Assembly (NCBI GenBank): GCA_916613615.1 | Contig: OU744724.1 | Coordinates: forward strand, 28,568,171-28,632,170 | Direction: 5' to 3' | Origin: Steromphala cineraria | Taxonomy: Eukaryota > Mollusca > Gastropoda > Trochida > Trochidae | DNA: 64,000 nt | Shown here: piece after piece, positions 22,408-36,040 of the stretch | Position numbering within the stretch: position 1 is the stretch's first letter | Layout: the number at the start of each line of letters is the position of its first letter | Notes under the pieces: generated by a model | Database searches by the model: none | What the model was told of the DNA's origin: nothing | What the model saw: the letters and a program-made list of their open reading frames with translations, nothing else | Program-made: the position numbers and the translations under genes

Positions 22408-24375
22408 AATAATACATGGACCAATTTCAGTCAGAAGTGACATCAATGCTAAGTTGTCTTCGAACATTGAATTGTATGCAGATGGTATCATATTTTCGTA
22501 ATTCAATGAATAAACTAAATATAACTTTAAACTGTTTTGAATAATGTTTTTTTAATGTCGTGTTATTTATAACAATTATCATAGGTCATAACAATTAGAG
22601 TAAGTACTTTTGCAATTTTCGGGTGAAGCGGCTGTTGTAATGTTTATGTTGTTGTTGTTTATTCCATTGTATATTCTCACGTTAGTAAAAAAAATAATTT
22701 TTTTTCATTATATAGGATATTAAGTTACAATGTATAATCACCTTAAACGTTAGCGCATTTGCTTTTCTGTATTTGTTGTTGATGGATTGTGTTGTATATT
22801 TGTTAATGTTTGGATGGTTTAAGAGATTACATATGTTTAATTTGAATAATCATCATAGTGAAGGGGACTGTCCCCGTACAGGTGTTGCCGTTTCCGTACT
22901 CATTACTTTGTTATGCTATGCTGTAAGATTCGCCAGTCTAAGTAAACCTAGCCTCAATATTACCCGTTTCACTCCGATATTGAGTCTAGAAAGGTCTAGT
23001 CAGCCGACGTTTCTGCGACCTATGACCCTCCAACGTTATACGTACGAAGACAGACTATTGTGGCTTGGTAAGATGAGTTCTGATTGGTCAATTCGATACG
23101 TGGGTTGACGCGACCCTCTGCTAGACCTTTTTTGACTCTTTTACCGATCCTGTAGTAGACCAGTCTGCGGATTTGGGGTAGTATTGCTATACTTATGTCT
23201 ATACCCTCAAAGTTTGTCTCTGGAGGTGAACCCGGCTGGGTTACATGAGTTAAATAATGAGTCGCAGTATGTCCGTCCTCGCGGCGGTGACCCTCCGGAG
23301 GTATAGGAATGCTAATGCTTGCTCTCTCACTGTAACCCACGGAGAGTTTGCAAAAAGTTAGGGTCCTTTTTACCTTCGGGTCGGCGCTTGACATGCTTAT
23401 GATTTTGTTTATATATACCACCTATCATCTGTCACCTCCCTACAATATTTAAACAATTTATAAAGAACTATGCTGGCTGTGTGTCCTATTTTCCAATTTA
23501 CAGCTTCTGTTATCATTTCCTATCACTGATAGTAGAGATAAATGTTGTAATTAAGGTTTCATAGAGAATGTTGTATGAGTTTAATGACATGCAGCGTTTA
23601 CGACACGGGGGCCTAAATTAGATAACTCCATAAGTCATCCTTTAACATGCAATTTATTTAATTATATCACGAAAAGATTTGGGTGTGGGTAAGAACCGAT
23701 GAATCGCTCACATGTTACACCAATTGCCTGTTGGACACACGAGATGCACTTTGCCTTTAGACACCTGACCATACAGGAAACAGTTTCCACATTTGGAATA
23801 ATCAGAAAATTGCCTTCGTGATGACACATCTCTGCATTTGTCAACAAGCACATTCAACCAACAACATACAGCGTGTGTTCAAAATGGGTAAATGTACGAT
23901 CTTTGGGTATGCAACCGACAAAGAAAACAAATACGCGGTACAAAATGCCACTTAACGTTATCTCTTAGAAATTAATTTAAATGTTATCATCATTTTAATT
24001 AACAGCGAGAGTAGTCTCTCTTTTAGGATTGGATGAATATATCATCAATCGTATTCATATATACAGGTAAATAAGAAACCATACATTGAATCAGAAAACA
24101 ACATAAAATATATTTTCATATCATTTTCAATATCTTTTAATAACAGAGTTACAATCAATCAACATCAATACATTAGCGTTATTGTTTTATAGAACTTTAC
24201 CTTCAGGGGGGTTGTTGCTTAAACCAATCGTATATGTAACACTCAGGTCAACCTGGCTGTCTTTCCTCGAAAAGTCTCGACGGCACCCAAGAAGTAAATA
24301 TAAGTTAATGTCAGTCAGTTAAGAAAAGAGATAATAGAACATTGGTTTAACGTTTCGTAGGCATTATTTCAGCTC
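22408..24375. other. intergenic, with a GC-richer island
   Basis: No gene is supported. From about 22860 to 23420 the base composition is clearly richer in G+C than its surroundings. A 133-codon minus-strand frame (23421-23020) crosses it after a TATATAAA-like run. It has no recognisable domain and carries a possible donor (CCGAAG|GTAAAA), so it could be relic coding sequence or an element fragment. The remainder is plain AT-rich DNA. Confidence 0.35.
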
Positions 24376-24713
24376 TTTAAAGGGGTATGAACACTTTTTA
24401 GAGGGAATATAAGGTGATGTCAGGAAAATGAAAATAAATGGTTCCAATTGAAAGACATTGTATCTAGACGAATGGAAGCACTAATAAATCAAATATATAA
24501 TGTTAAGTTCAGCCATGTGGTTGTTTTCTTACACGAAATGAATTAAACTTTGAATTGATAACACAAAAATGCTCGCCAATGGACTTTATGTGAATCTTTA
24601 TAATTCGTTCTCTGACTATGGATGATTGGTTTATGTAATGAGCTTTTTGCATTAATTATCAGTAAAAAATTGAAAATATAAAATTTTGAAAAAAAAGTGC
24701 TACTGCCCCTTTA
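24376..24713 (-). mobile_element. MITE family 1, copy b (inverted)
   Basis: It starts TTTAAAGGGGTATGAACAC and ends GTGCTACTGCCCCTTTAA. The interior matches copies c and d in reverse orientation. Confidence 0.75.
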
Positions 24714-25612
24714 ACACTTGTTGCCATCCAAAAGATAACAGACATATGGGGAAGACTGGATCAGTTTAAATACAGAATCAACACTAATTTACATGATATA
24801 TAGAATGAGCTTCCGTTTTATTTCGTGTAACAAAGTCAGAATTGTCATCAAACCCACAACCAAATGTGCACCAATCTAACAATCTAGTAAATAAGGGTTT
24901 ATAAAACTCTATCAATTTGATACTTTATTCCCAAAGATGCTATTGGATCAACACAATTAATGAAAATAAATCTTGGCTAACCTGCCTTATATTATTTCTG
25001 ACACGTTTTTACAAAACAGTTATGTAAAAAATACTAATAAATATATAAATACATACAAGAGATATGTTTCAAACACAAGTACACAACACCAAAAAGAGAG
25101 CAATTACATGTGTATTGAACAATCAATGTGCGAATAAAACATTTCATCTGAATTATCCCTTCAAAGTTAGTTTTATAAATAAAAACGAACATTTTATACA
25201 TATACCAAATCAATCACACTGTTAACAGTTTTCTTACCAGGCAGTTACAGACCTGAAAATAAATAAAGAACTCTTTTCTTTTGTTTGAAGCGAAAATCTA
25301 CCTTCAATAATCTTAAATTGATATAAGAATCATATATGAAGTAATGAACGTATATCACAAACATAACAACCAAAATTAAAAGCACCGTAACACTTTTTTT
25401 GAAGAAATATTTTCAAAATTTCCAAAATATCTAATTATGCAAAATAATTTATCTTCAGGGGGGTCAAACATTTCATTACTTGACCCAATAATCCGTAGTC
25501 GTAGAAGAAATGATCACGTATCTATTTCAAACTGAATGCTTCATTTTGGTGTAACCACCTTTTAATCATATGCTTATGTGAAATGAATTGGCGTAGTTTT
25601 GTTAAAGGACTG

Positions 25613-25980
25613 TTTAAAGGGGCAGTAGCACGTTTTTTTGATAATTTTATATTTTAAATACTTCACTGCTAATTGTAAGTTAATGCTAAATGTATTAATT
25701 TGACAGTGTCAACAATCACATTACACAAGCCAATCATCCATAGTCAGAGGACAAAGTATGGAGATTCACATAAAATCCATTGGCGGCTATTTTTGTGTGA
25801 ACACCTTTAATTCAATTTGTGTAAGAAAAAGGAATCGCATGGCTAAACTTTACGTTATATATTTGAAATAGTACTGCTTCACTAAGTTTTAATGCGTTTT
25901 CTTTCAATTGGAACCATTAGTTTTCATTTTCCTGACATCACCTTATATTCCCCATAAAAACGTGCTACTGCCCCTTTAAA
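25613..25980 (+). mobile_element. MITE family 1, copy c
   Basis: This is the best-preserved copy. TTTAAAGGGGCAGTAGCACG is at the left and CGTGCTACTGCCCCTTTAAA at the right, a 20-bp perfect terminal inverted repeat around 328 bp. Confidence 0.88.
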
Positions 25981-26151
25981 TGGTTAAAGACAATTGTCTT
26001 GGAGTTTGAAACATTATTTCTCTTTTTTGAAAGATCGTTTCAGTGCCTATAATGGGGAGCTGTCATTTTATTTTCGAGACTGAATAAACATGTGTAATGG
26101 ACACATTAAGTGTCAATGCCCTCTACTAAAGTGAAGTAATCTTACATTGGA

Positions 26152-26483
26152 TTTAAAGGGGCAGTAGTACGTTTTTTGATATTTTAAAATTTTCACCGAT
26201 AATTTTACGATAATGCTAAATGTATTATGTTGATAGTGTCAAAAATGTCATAACACAAACCAATTATCCAAAGTCAGAGGACAAAGTATGAAGATTTCTG
26301 TGTAAACACCTTTAATTCATTTTGTGCAAGAAAAAGGAATCGCATGGCTAAACTTTACATTATATGTATGAATTATTACTGCTCCATTTAGTTTTAATGT
26401 ACTATCTTTCAATTGGAAGCATTCATTTTCATTTTCCTAACATCACCTTATATTGCCCCTAAAACGTGCTACTGCCCCTTTAA
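26152..26483 (+). mobile_element. MITE family 1, copy d
   Basis: TTTAAAGGGGCAGTAGTACG to ACGTGCTACTGCCCCTTTAA. It has an internal deletion of about 30 bp relative to copy c, which lies only 170 bp away. Confidence 0.85.
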
Positions 26484-26898
26484 TACAACTTTTGTGATGA
26501 CAATTCCTCAATCACTACGAATTCCCACAAACATTAAATTTTGTTCGTACATTACGAACACTGCGCATGAATCACCAGATCCAGGGTTTTTTTCACATTA
26601 GTAACATATATTTTTGCAATCTGACGTTGACAGACTGAAAATGAACAGAGTGTGGACAACCAAAAGAAATGGCAACAGTCACTGAAAGAGCGTTGTAATC
26701 AAACCGACAATAGCACTTCCAAACAGGAGGGGAAAAACAGTCTGTAAACATTAAGTGCCGTGTCCAAATTGACATGGATATTGATTTTTTTTCCAAATGA
26801 AACATTTAAATGTTATATTAGGGCCTTTCTTCTTACAACCAACTGCAACTGTAAATCCAATTCGAAATCAAGTCCTATGTCAATTGCCATGTAATATC

Positions 26899-26904
26899 TT
26901 TATT
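26899..26904 (-). promoter_or_regulatory. polyadenylation signal, Cys-motif membrane protein A
   Basis: AATAAA on the minus strand, about 40 nt after the stop at 26942. Confidence 0.45.
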
Positions 26905-26941
26905 GTATCACAGGTAAGCTTCCGTTATCAAGTCACATGGT

Positions 26942-29900
26942 TTATCTTGACCCGGGCCAGATCTTACTGCCATGCTTGTAGATGTTGGTAACATTGCTCT
27001 TTCCGGATGCTGCCGTCATTCCTCGGTCGTACCCATCATCCGAATACGGATACGATTCTCTTCTGTTGGGCCCCGACGGTTCTTTCCTATCGTCCATCCA
27101 TGACCCCTGGCTGCTAGGTGGGCGTCCATACATGTCGTTGATTTCTCCCCCTCCCCGGCCCTTGATGAACTTCCATAACGCAAACCCCCCTCCAGCCAAG
27201 ACCATTGAACTAAGGGCGCCAGTAGCTGCAGCCAGTCCCGTACTACGGGTATCACTTGCGCCGCCTGCGAAACTGCTGCTTGTTCCGTCGTCGAAACTGC
27301 ACGTGCATTGCGTGCTGCTTGGGCACTGAAATATACATAAGAGGTTAAGGAATGTGGTTTCAATATGGGGCGATGTATCACGTGCAAGTTGTGCTTTGAG
27401 CAATGAAATAAACATGGGATTGAGAAACTCAATCCTCGGTCACTATGGGTTAAACGTTCCTCTCTAGACTATATATACATTTCATCACTGAGACTTGTCA
27501 ACAGACATCATCTTTCTAGAGTTTAACGCTATTGGCTATTGCAATGAAACTATTTGGTATGATAAGTGAAACTATTAAACTTGTAAGGATAGTAATTCTT
27601 AAAACTATCAATAAAAAAAACTGAAATTTATCAAAGCATTGTATTTTGTATATCTTAAAAGATATGCAATATTTTGAATAATGGTCATTTAATATATAAG
27701 AAAATGACAAAACTATCATTACCATGATAGTATTGATATTACAAATGTTACACACTTATTTTCTATTCAAAAGAAACTTTACCAAATATTGTAACCATTG
27801 TTCTTAAGGAATAAAAAACTTTTTAAAAAGTACTTCTTATTGATCTACTATTTCTTTTAAACAACACACCACTGCTAAAAAGTAGAGACAGAGGTCAAAC
27901 TTTGTCTCTCGAGACGTTCGTTAAAACGTCATTGAGTCGTTCAATTAGTGACATGCCTCGGGAGCTTAACAATCGCAGTGAAATCGTATTATTGAATGCA
28001 TACCCCCACGTTCTTATCTCGAATGAAATTGGCCATGTGTCAATTTTGAGCTCTCATTATACCCGCAAAAGTTCCTGGGGTGCTCGAGAACATAACACCA
28101 AGCCGACCTTTGATGTGAACTAAACCGCTAGGGGAAAATATACACCACAGTTTGTTTAAATTTACTTAATACCCAAGGGACATGTAATATGTCATGACAC
28201 ATTTATAAATACACATTAATAAATACACATTTTTGCATTAGTTTCAATAATAAAATTGGTTTCTGGTTAATACAATTGTTACAATACCCTTGTTTAACTA
28301 AAGACATACCCATTACAATATCATTCCCCCATCATGTTTGAAATGTTGTCAATATTTAAAATAAATTGGAAAGTTTATTGATTTTATCACAGAATATGTG
28401 TTCCTTGTTGGTGGACATTTCTGTTCAAAAAAATGTTAACATAGAATTTCATTTTTGAAAGATGATTTAACTATTGTTCTTATCAATTTGAGAATACGAC
28501 ATCAACAGCTCGAAATATTTGTAATTGAAAGTCTTGCAAATGATAAATTCAACTAAAGTGTATAATTTCTTTGGCCTGTCAAAATATCTATGACGTCACT
28601 TAGAGACAACGTTAGCGGTGGTCTAAAGTAAAATATATAGGCCTTCATGCAGTGAAGAGACATTTGTTTGTTTGTTTTCTTGTTTCTGGGTTGTCAAAAC
28701 CCTTTACAACATTTCTTTTTTACCGCACCAAGTACCCAATAGAAATGAAAGTACCATGGCGATTTTTGTAAAAAGGGTAGTTGTTCCTCATTTTTTTTCT
28801 TCAATTTTCAGATGAAATTCGCGATACTTTCGCTACATCGTTTGCCGATTTTTTGGGTGTTTTTTCACAAAGGGGGCGAACACCATTCATTATGGACACT
28901 TATTAAACTTTTCGCTCGCGTGACTTCGCACTAGAACCGGGAACGTGATTGAGACTTTATCAAATTTACGCCAAAATAAATGAATATTGCTCAATAAAAG
29001 TGGTGAACATAAAAGTTTTTCAACCATGTCAATGCAAACTTAACTTACAATATTCATATTAAATGGTTTTCGATATTTCAGTTTATATAGCTTGCATTGG
29101 AAATTCTTAAAAGTTAAAGTTACAAGTTAGAGAAATCAGAGTACGCAAATAACGATAACGTATGATATTATTGAATCGTTAAAGAGGGTGGTATGTTTTA
29201 AAATGAAATTAGGTACTCAGGTACACACTGTATAGTGGAAACGGACCCTTTGGAAAATTCGTTAATTTAATGCAAACCTGGAAATGCATCTTTAATAGGT
29301 AGATACATCTTTGAATGCCGTTCATGGTGGATTTTAGCAATTGAGAAAAAGAAATCATCACTTGGAAGAAGAATTATTCGTCGAAAGTTTGATATATTAT
29401 TTTATTATTATGTGTGTAGAATTTACACCACGTCTCAGCTACCGTAATTGCGTCCGATGGGTATCGACTTGGACGGCTATAGGTATCTGATTCGGAGAAA
29501 AAGAAAGGATCTAGTCCTGCGCGACAAAGACGGCTTTTAAGCAAACGCAATTGTGAAATGTTGTCAACTAGGAATTAGCAGATGCAGTTTCGGTCATTTT
29601 GGTAAGTCGTCTCTTAACTAATGAATTTTGGTCCGATTTTCTCTCGGTTGGTCGCAAAATAATGCTAAAAATACAACGAATACATAAGGTATACCTTTAA
29701 ATATTGAAATTCACTGTATTTTAAATATGGATATTGCGGATAAAAGTTTGACATACTGGACCCCTAGGTAGCAATCACGTTTCAAACCAAGTCTCAGCAA
29801 CCTCTTATGTTTTCAACAATGTCTATTTTAGATATGATTTCAAGAAAGCATTTGAATCAATCTGAATGGGAAACATGGTTCTAAAATTGAAAATAAACAT

Positions 29901-32189
29901 CCAGATTTTTGATAGTGCATAGGCATAGTTGTATTAACCAAGACCTGATTTGAACATGTCAGTAATTAGCTATGTAACCTTTGTCACGTGATAAAATTTG
30001 CTCGCATTCTATTGCATATTTTCGTTAGAGGGTAAATTATCTCATTACCAAAACGTATAATCGATAGTAACAGACTATTATGTTACGTACCAAGCAAAAC
30101 GTCATGCAGCCATTTTGGTGTGAGTTCACAATCTAACCATTTGAATAATGGAAATGGATTCGCGTAACTAAACCAAACTTGAAAAGCATGTGATTGTTTT
30201 GTTCTGTCATGTGCGATATTTAATTTTCTTTTGCTGAGATTTCTATATTTCCTATAAAATATGACACAGTACCTTTAAAGTCGCGTCAAAGGTTGTTTTG
30301 TATAGATAGATCACCCTGGTGACTTCAAAGCGACAGGGGTTTAAGTGTAATGGCTTCACAAAAGGGAAGAAGATTAAGGTTGCAGTCTTGTTTAAACACT
30401 TTGTAGGTAAATTAAGGTTTACAAGCTTTCTCGTTCAAAACATAATATATATGAGGGAAAAGACATATATTTACATTTAACCTATGTTCTTATTTCATCG
30501 CTCAACTTTTAATTTTTCACACAGATGTTAACACTTTAGTTGATTGTGAAGCTCAATGGCACCATGTATATTTCAGAGTTTGACATCTTTGACAGAGTTC
30601 ATATTCACATTGCAACTACACAATCTGATATTCAATTCTTAAGAGATTGCATTATATCAAGTTGTGTCTTTAAGGGTTTTCTACTACCAAGAGACTGTGA
30701 TTTTTTTTCCTGTTTGGTGCGCAAATAGGAGGAAATTTCAATACAATTTGTAAGCTTACATTTTTGAACAGTTACTCATTTGGCGCATTTTCATTGTTGA
30801 GTTGTTTTTGAGACATCTTTATTTAGAACTAAGCAAATATGGAAAATAGTTTTTGAAGTAGTTTCTGGTTGTATCGGGGGAAATCACGGTCATTTCCGCT
30901 TACGAGGCGTTTAGCCGAGGACTGCCTCGAAGACAAAGTATCCGTGACGTTCCCCGATTCAATTATGAAACTATGGTAGCAACTGACTTACATTTTACTT
31001 AGTCCGAAACACCCATATGATTATGAGTTTTTAAATTATGTTCATTTGTTTAACCTTTTTAAGCCACTTCGTCGAGTTTGTAATACTATTATATGTGTAT
31101 AATACCAAGTGCTTTTCGATTGTCAACTGATTGTTCACACTTGAATCTATGTCGTTGATAGGTTATGTTAACCTTATTTCAGAGAGGTTTACAACGGTGT
31201 CCTTGCTTTTTATATTAAGACTCTTTTGGCAATTAGTCCTGATATGGATAATAAACAGGACAATTTTATGAATGGTTGCAGTAGACGACTGGGTCAAAGC
31301 GGAATGTACTGCTAATATATTTGGCATGACATGTAAGGTGTTTTGAAGGATATCCTCAAGTACTACAATGAATAACTATGAATATCACTGAGTGAGTTTT
31401 AAATTATATCTTTACGTATTATCGTAATATCAGGAATAAACTTGAAAAGGGAACTGTCTATCAGTTAAATCACCTTGTTTTTTTAAGCTCGCCGAAAGAC
31501 TTGCATTTTCGGTAAATCAATTCAATGTACTATTATGAAAGCAAATCAAAAGAATAATTTTAATCTGTCGAAAACTGAGGTACAGATAATAATATACAAA
31601 CATTTCCTATACCTGTTGGTCATTGATATGGTAAATTGAATACAATGGAGTAGTTCCTTATGATGACGAATCAGTATTTCATTTAGCACATCAACTTATT
31701 TTTGAACAGATAAAACACCTCAAATGGTATCTTAAAATGTAAACACTATATAGTTCCACAGAACAGAATTATATACAAATCGTGTTTTATCAACAATATT
31801 TTTAATTAAAATGCTTGAATAACCTTTTTATACAAAGTCTCATCCCGAAATTCATATAAAAGGTAACTATTTTCACTTTCCTTTTAAGCCAAAAAATAAA
31901 AAAAGCCTACCAATTTGGTTATTTAAAAATGTAATTGCTGAAATTACACGTCCTACATTGTGCATCGTTTTTCAACATTTTAATTTGATATAAAAAAATA
32001 ATAAATTTATAAAAATTAAATTCATTTCAATCCTACCTGATCAGCTGCAACCTCAAGAATAAGGAAAGTTATCCAACTGACAATCACGCCCAGTAGGGTA
32101 ACATTAAGGCCGCTCATGATGTTTCTACCGTTCCCGCTTGCTTGGACTGGTTTATGATCACGGGGCTTCTTCGCTCGTTTGCCATCCAT
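26942..32189 (-). CDS. small Cys-motif membrane protein A (178 aa), unrecognised family
   Basis: Two exons: 32037-32189 (51 codons, ATG in good context, GATCAG|GTAGGA) and 26942-27325 (after TATATTTCAG, 127 codons plus stop), joined in phase 0 across a 4.7-kb intron. The order is: basic N-terminus (KRAKKPRDHK), hydrophobic segment (about 29-46, GVIVSWITFLIL), EVAADQ, a short CPSSTQCTC cysteine motif, Gly/Ser-rich linker, a second apolar segment (ALSSMVLAGGGFALW), then a polar tail rich in Ser, Tyr, Asp and Arg. Either the first segment is a signal anchor or the protein spans twice. Protein B at 39125-40329 has the same exon plan, phase, motif and length. I do not recognise the family and propose no function. 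Confidence 0.68.
27326..32036. other. intron of membrane protein A
   Basis: I see no gene inside. About 28515-28570 resembles the right end of the outer element at 22.2 kb, and a short palindrome lies at 30872-30965. Confidence 0.45.
30872..30965. repeat. short palindromic element
   Basis: GTATCGGGGGAAATCACGG at the left is answered by CCGTGACGTTCCCCGATTCA at the right. The centre is GC-richer (ACGAGGCGTTTAGCCGAGG). Confidence 0.5.
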
Positions 32190-32903
32190 AACGCAACACA
32201 GCGCAAACACCAGTCCTGGGAGCAAACTCGCTGCCTACCACGTGATATAAGGACTTGTTTATGTATTAATCCGCCGAAAGTCTTATTGAACACGACGTTG
32301 TTGCGATAACGGGTATTATTTTGGTACAAGGACGAACTATTTCGTTTTTCTGACGTGACTTTGAGCAAATTGGCTTTGATTTTGTATTAATTTGTCCCGG
32401 ATTTTGCTGTCTTTTCGATATAAGGGGATTAACATATTTTACAACACTTGATAGTCTCTATCGATAGAGGAATCCCGATAACTTTCACTGAGCGTTCGAT
32501 ATTGTGGATAACTGATTTACTTATTGAAGATAAACTTGATAGATTATTGTGTTTACTGTGAGGGTATGGCGCAGACTGTTGGTGACGTCCTTAAATAACT
32601 ACAAGTTCAGTTACCTTTACCCGTAGTTATTTATGCTCAAAACACAACTGCTTGAAAATTTCCAGTTCTTATACTTGGAAGTTTGAATATGTATCATATC
32701 ATATTGATTGATTATTATCAACTCCGAACTGACTATTTCTAACGACTTTATCTAAATAATAAACATGTTAATTCAAGTAGGCCTACAAAAGTAATATATT
32801 CACGTGACATGCCTTTCGAAAATAGGTGACCCTCCTGTACCACTGAAAAATCATCAAGGTATCTAATTGGTATTGTTGATAACATAGTTTTCCTACTGTA
32901 TCG

Positions 32904-33253
32904 CATTCTCTCCCCACAGAGGCAGATCAAGTCGTAAAATGTTGATACAGCATCTGTTCTATTACGCCGATTTTCTGGGATGGAATGGAAGATGCCTGAT
33001 TGGGGGCAATAAAAGTTAAATCAGCGACGCTGTTCTAAAATCATCATTTTGGCTATTGAATAATGGTAAGAGCATTGTGATATGAAACACCCTTTCCAAG
33101 CGAGAAACGTTGTCATTTGATAAAGAAATTCAAATGGATTGTGGTGCAGTTTTTTCCGCCAGGGGAAACTGCCGGAACCCACGGATTTCGGCGCAATACA
33201 ACACAGGCTGTATCAACATTTCATGACTTGATCTGCCTTGTGGGGAGAGAATG
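32904..33253. mobile_element. MITE family 3, copy a
   Basis: Terminal inverted repeats of about 48 bp with only a few differences begin CATTCTCTCCCCACA and run to GTTGATACAGC. The 350-bp body does not code. Flanks ACTGTATCG and ACTGTAATA share six bases, perhaps a decayed 9-bp target duplication. A second copy is at 53624-54039. Confidence 0.82.
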
Positions 33254-35112
33254 ACTGTAATATCGGGAAATGCGGAGACAGTTTTTCCGGGTACCGCGTC
33301 CGAGGCAGAATGGTTTGCTTCAAGTAGAAAGAAGCAAATCTGAATTCAAAGATGATAGAATATGTTTCTTTGAAAAAAGCTTCATAGGCCCCTTTAACAA
33401 TGTAAGAATGAAGTATGTAGTACTACAGATGTGCCACCTTAGACTTCTGAGCATGGAATAATTGGATTTGAAACACGAGACACGAAATGAATTATCTGAG
33501 CATGTTCACTATTTCTCAATATGTGCAGGTATCAACTTTTAAAACAAACGTCCATTTAATTTGGGGTTTTAGTGGATTCGGACGTCTTTTTTTGTGCTGT
33601 ATTGCGACAGATATATCATATGGTTGCTTCTTAAAAAGATCAAAATCGGATTCGTTTTAATATGTGGATAACCAAAGGGTTGGAACATTTGTTACAATCA
33701 ACGTTACGTAAATCAATGTAACGAATATACTCATATGCAAACACATGCCATGTAAACAGGATATTAGTTTATCCTTTACTATTTCTTGTCTGTTTGATAT
33801 GAAATTCAAGACCCAAAAAGTCCCTTATCGTTTTTATCATTATTTTTATTTAAAACATCTTGTTTGATATTTATATCTTGAACAAAGTAGACTAGTAAGT
33901 ATCTTTGTAGTCTGTTATCAAGATCCTAAAGCAAAAATACAATAAAGGAGCCTTAATAGTCTAGATGTCTCAGCTTTAGGAATTAAGTATTGTTCAGGGC
34001 TCCTTTTTATTCCATTAAATAACAAATAAAAATAATAAAATTAGCAAAGAACTCTTTTTCCAGGGAATAACTGTTAGTCCACATATGTATATATATAATT
34101 ATATAGTATCTTCGAGTTCCATGGCCAATTTCCTCGCCACTCCTTTAAAAGAAGGGATTCACCAGCTCTTTTTATTGTTTCATTCTATAAGTATATCTAA
34201 TCTCTATATTATGAGATAAGTGATGTTTGATCATGACCAAAAACTTTCATGAGACCTAACAAGTTATATTGATTTTTAACAGTGTAATTTTATCTTGCTA
34301 CAACAGGATATCAGTGTTTTGCCATGCAGGTTGTATTGTAGGTTGATTTACGTATCTGTGTCGCTGGATTAACAAACAAAATTTAACAACGGAGCTATGG
34401 TTTGGTGGCTTTCTAAAATTAACATAGGAATTTAATTGAAGTTTTAAAATTATGAACAATCAAAACATACTTAAATTTCAAATGAAAACATTCAAACATG
34501 AAATCAACATTACTTCATGATATTATAGCATACTTTGAGTTTACCATTTTAGAAAAATATAAAACATAATCCTCTTGAATCTTAAATTAAGGCAGAATGC
34601 TAAATAAAGTGGTGACAGTAATATCGCTATAAACTGTTTACAAGTCTTTGTAATATCGAAAGGTAGCTTTAAGGTTTCAAAGAAAGCGATTTAAAGATAA
34701 GCATCAATCAGTCAAATAAATTTCATATAATTCGCATATGTCATGGTTTAGTTTTAATTTTGTTCACGTTAATTACGAGTACTGGTAATTCAAAGTCTTT
34801 TTCAAATGAAAACATGAATAGTACGATATCTTTCATTAAAAACGTAATAAGTTTACAAAACAGAAGGTATTGGGATCGAGCTAAACTTCAATCGCAATAT
34901 ATTAGGTTTACGTATTCAAGCAAACATTTAGTTAGCTTACTGATGCGATTAAGAGATGAAAGAAGGGGACGAAAGTGTTTTTAAAAAGAATTAGAGATCA
35001 AAGTACAACCTTTAATTTCGTTTAACATTTGAACGTGATATATCGATTACTTACGACTGTCCTCATAGCGTTTTATCAGTGATCATGTGCATGGTCGATA
35101 TTATCAAAACGT
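33254..35112. other. intergenic AT-rich DNA
   Basis: I see no supported gene, array or clear inverted repeat. The short open frames at 33270-33461 and 34760-34984 have no family likeness. Confidence 0.4.
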
Positions 35113-35427
35113 TTTAAAGGGGCAGTAGCACGTATCAAGGGGGAATGTATAAGGTGATATCAGGAAAATGAAAATGAATGGTTCCAATTGAAAGACTATT
35201 TAAACTAAATGAAGCAGTAATAAAACAAATAAATAATGTAAAGTTCAGCCATGCGATTCCCTTTCTTACACAAAATGGATTAAAGGTGTTCGCACAAAAA
35301 TCGCCGGCAATTTGTTCTCTGACTATGGGTGATTGGTTTCAGTAATGAGACATTTGACATGAACGTACAATTATCAGTGAAAATTGAAAATATAAAAGTT
35401 TTTAAAAAAGTGCTAATATCCCTTTAA
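35113..35427 (-). mobile_element. MITE family 1, copy e (inverted)
   Basis: The left end is TTTAAAGGGGCAGTAGCACG and the right end is the decayed GTGCTAATATCCCTTTAA. The interior is reversed relative to copy c. Confidence 0.8.
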
Positions 35428-36040
35428 GAGAAAGCTTTAAACTTTTGTATGACAGGATGGTGTAGTGGTTAGGTACTGTCAAAATCTCAAACATATAGAG
35501 ATAATTGAATAACAAATATCTATATGTTCAACATCTTCCTTATTATAGCCTGTCGAGATTTGTACTTTTTAAGGACAATAAATACCCCTTTACACGTAAC
35601 AATGCCAAATACTTAATAAAAATACAGGGGTGTGACATCTTTTCTTCAATAACATTATCCTGACATTGTCTCGCACATGCCGTGCCGGGATCATTTCAAA
35701 TTGTCATCAGTCTTTTAAAGCAGTTTCCGTATAGGAATATGTCCGAGTAATGGGATATGACCTGACTTAAATTACACTCAACTAAATGCTTATTCATCTT
35801 CATACCTTAAAAGGTAATAAATATGTAATGTCAAGTGAAAAACGTGAAGTTGATTTAACGTTCCATTTCATAAAAACAATGGAGCGAGATAACAATATTT
35901 AATTTGAATTCTTATAATTGAAGTCATTTAATGTTATGTTCAATATTTAAATTGTAACACGAAACCATTTCGGTTAATTTAGAATATCAATAAAAGTTGA
36001 CTGTTTAATCCGAATATTTGTGGTTTGTTTTTAACAACGA

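Noticed and set aside
26982..27329. 115-codon plus-strand frame
   Set aside because: It is antisense to exon 2 of membrane protein A; the minus strand has the splice acceptor, phase match and paralogue.
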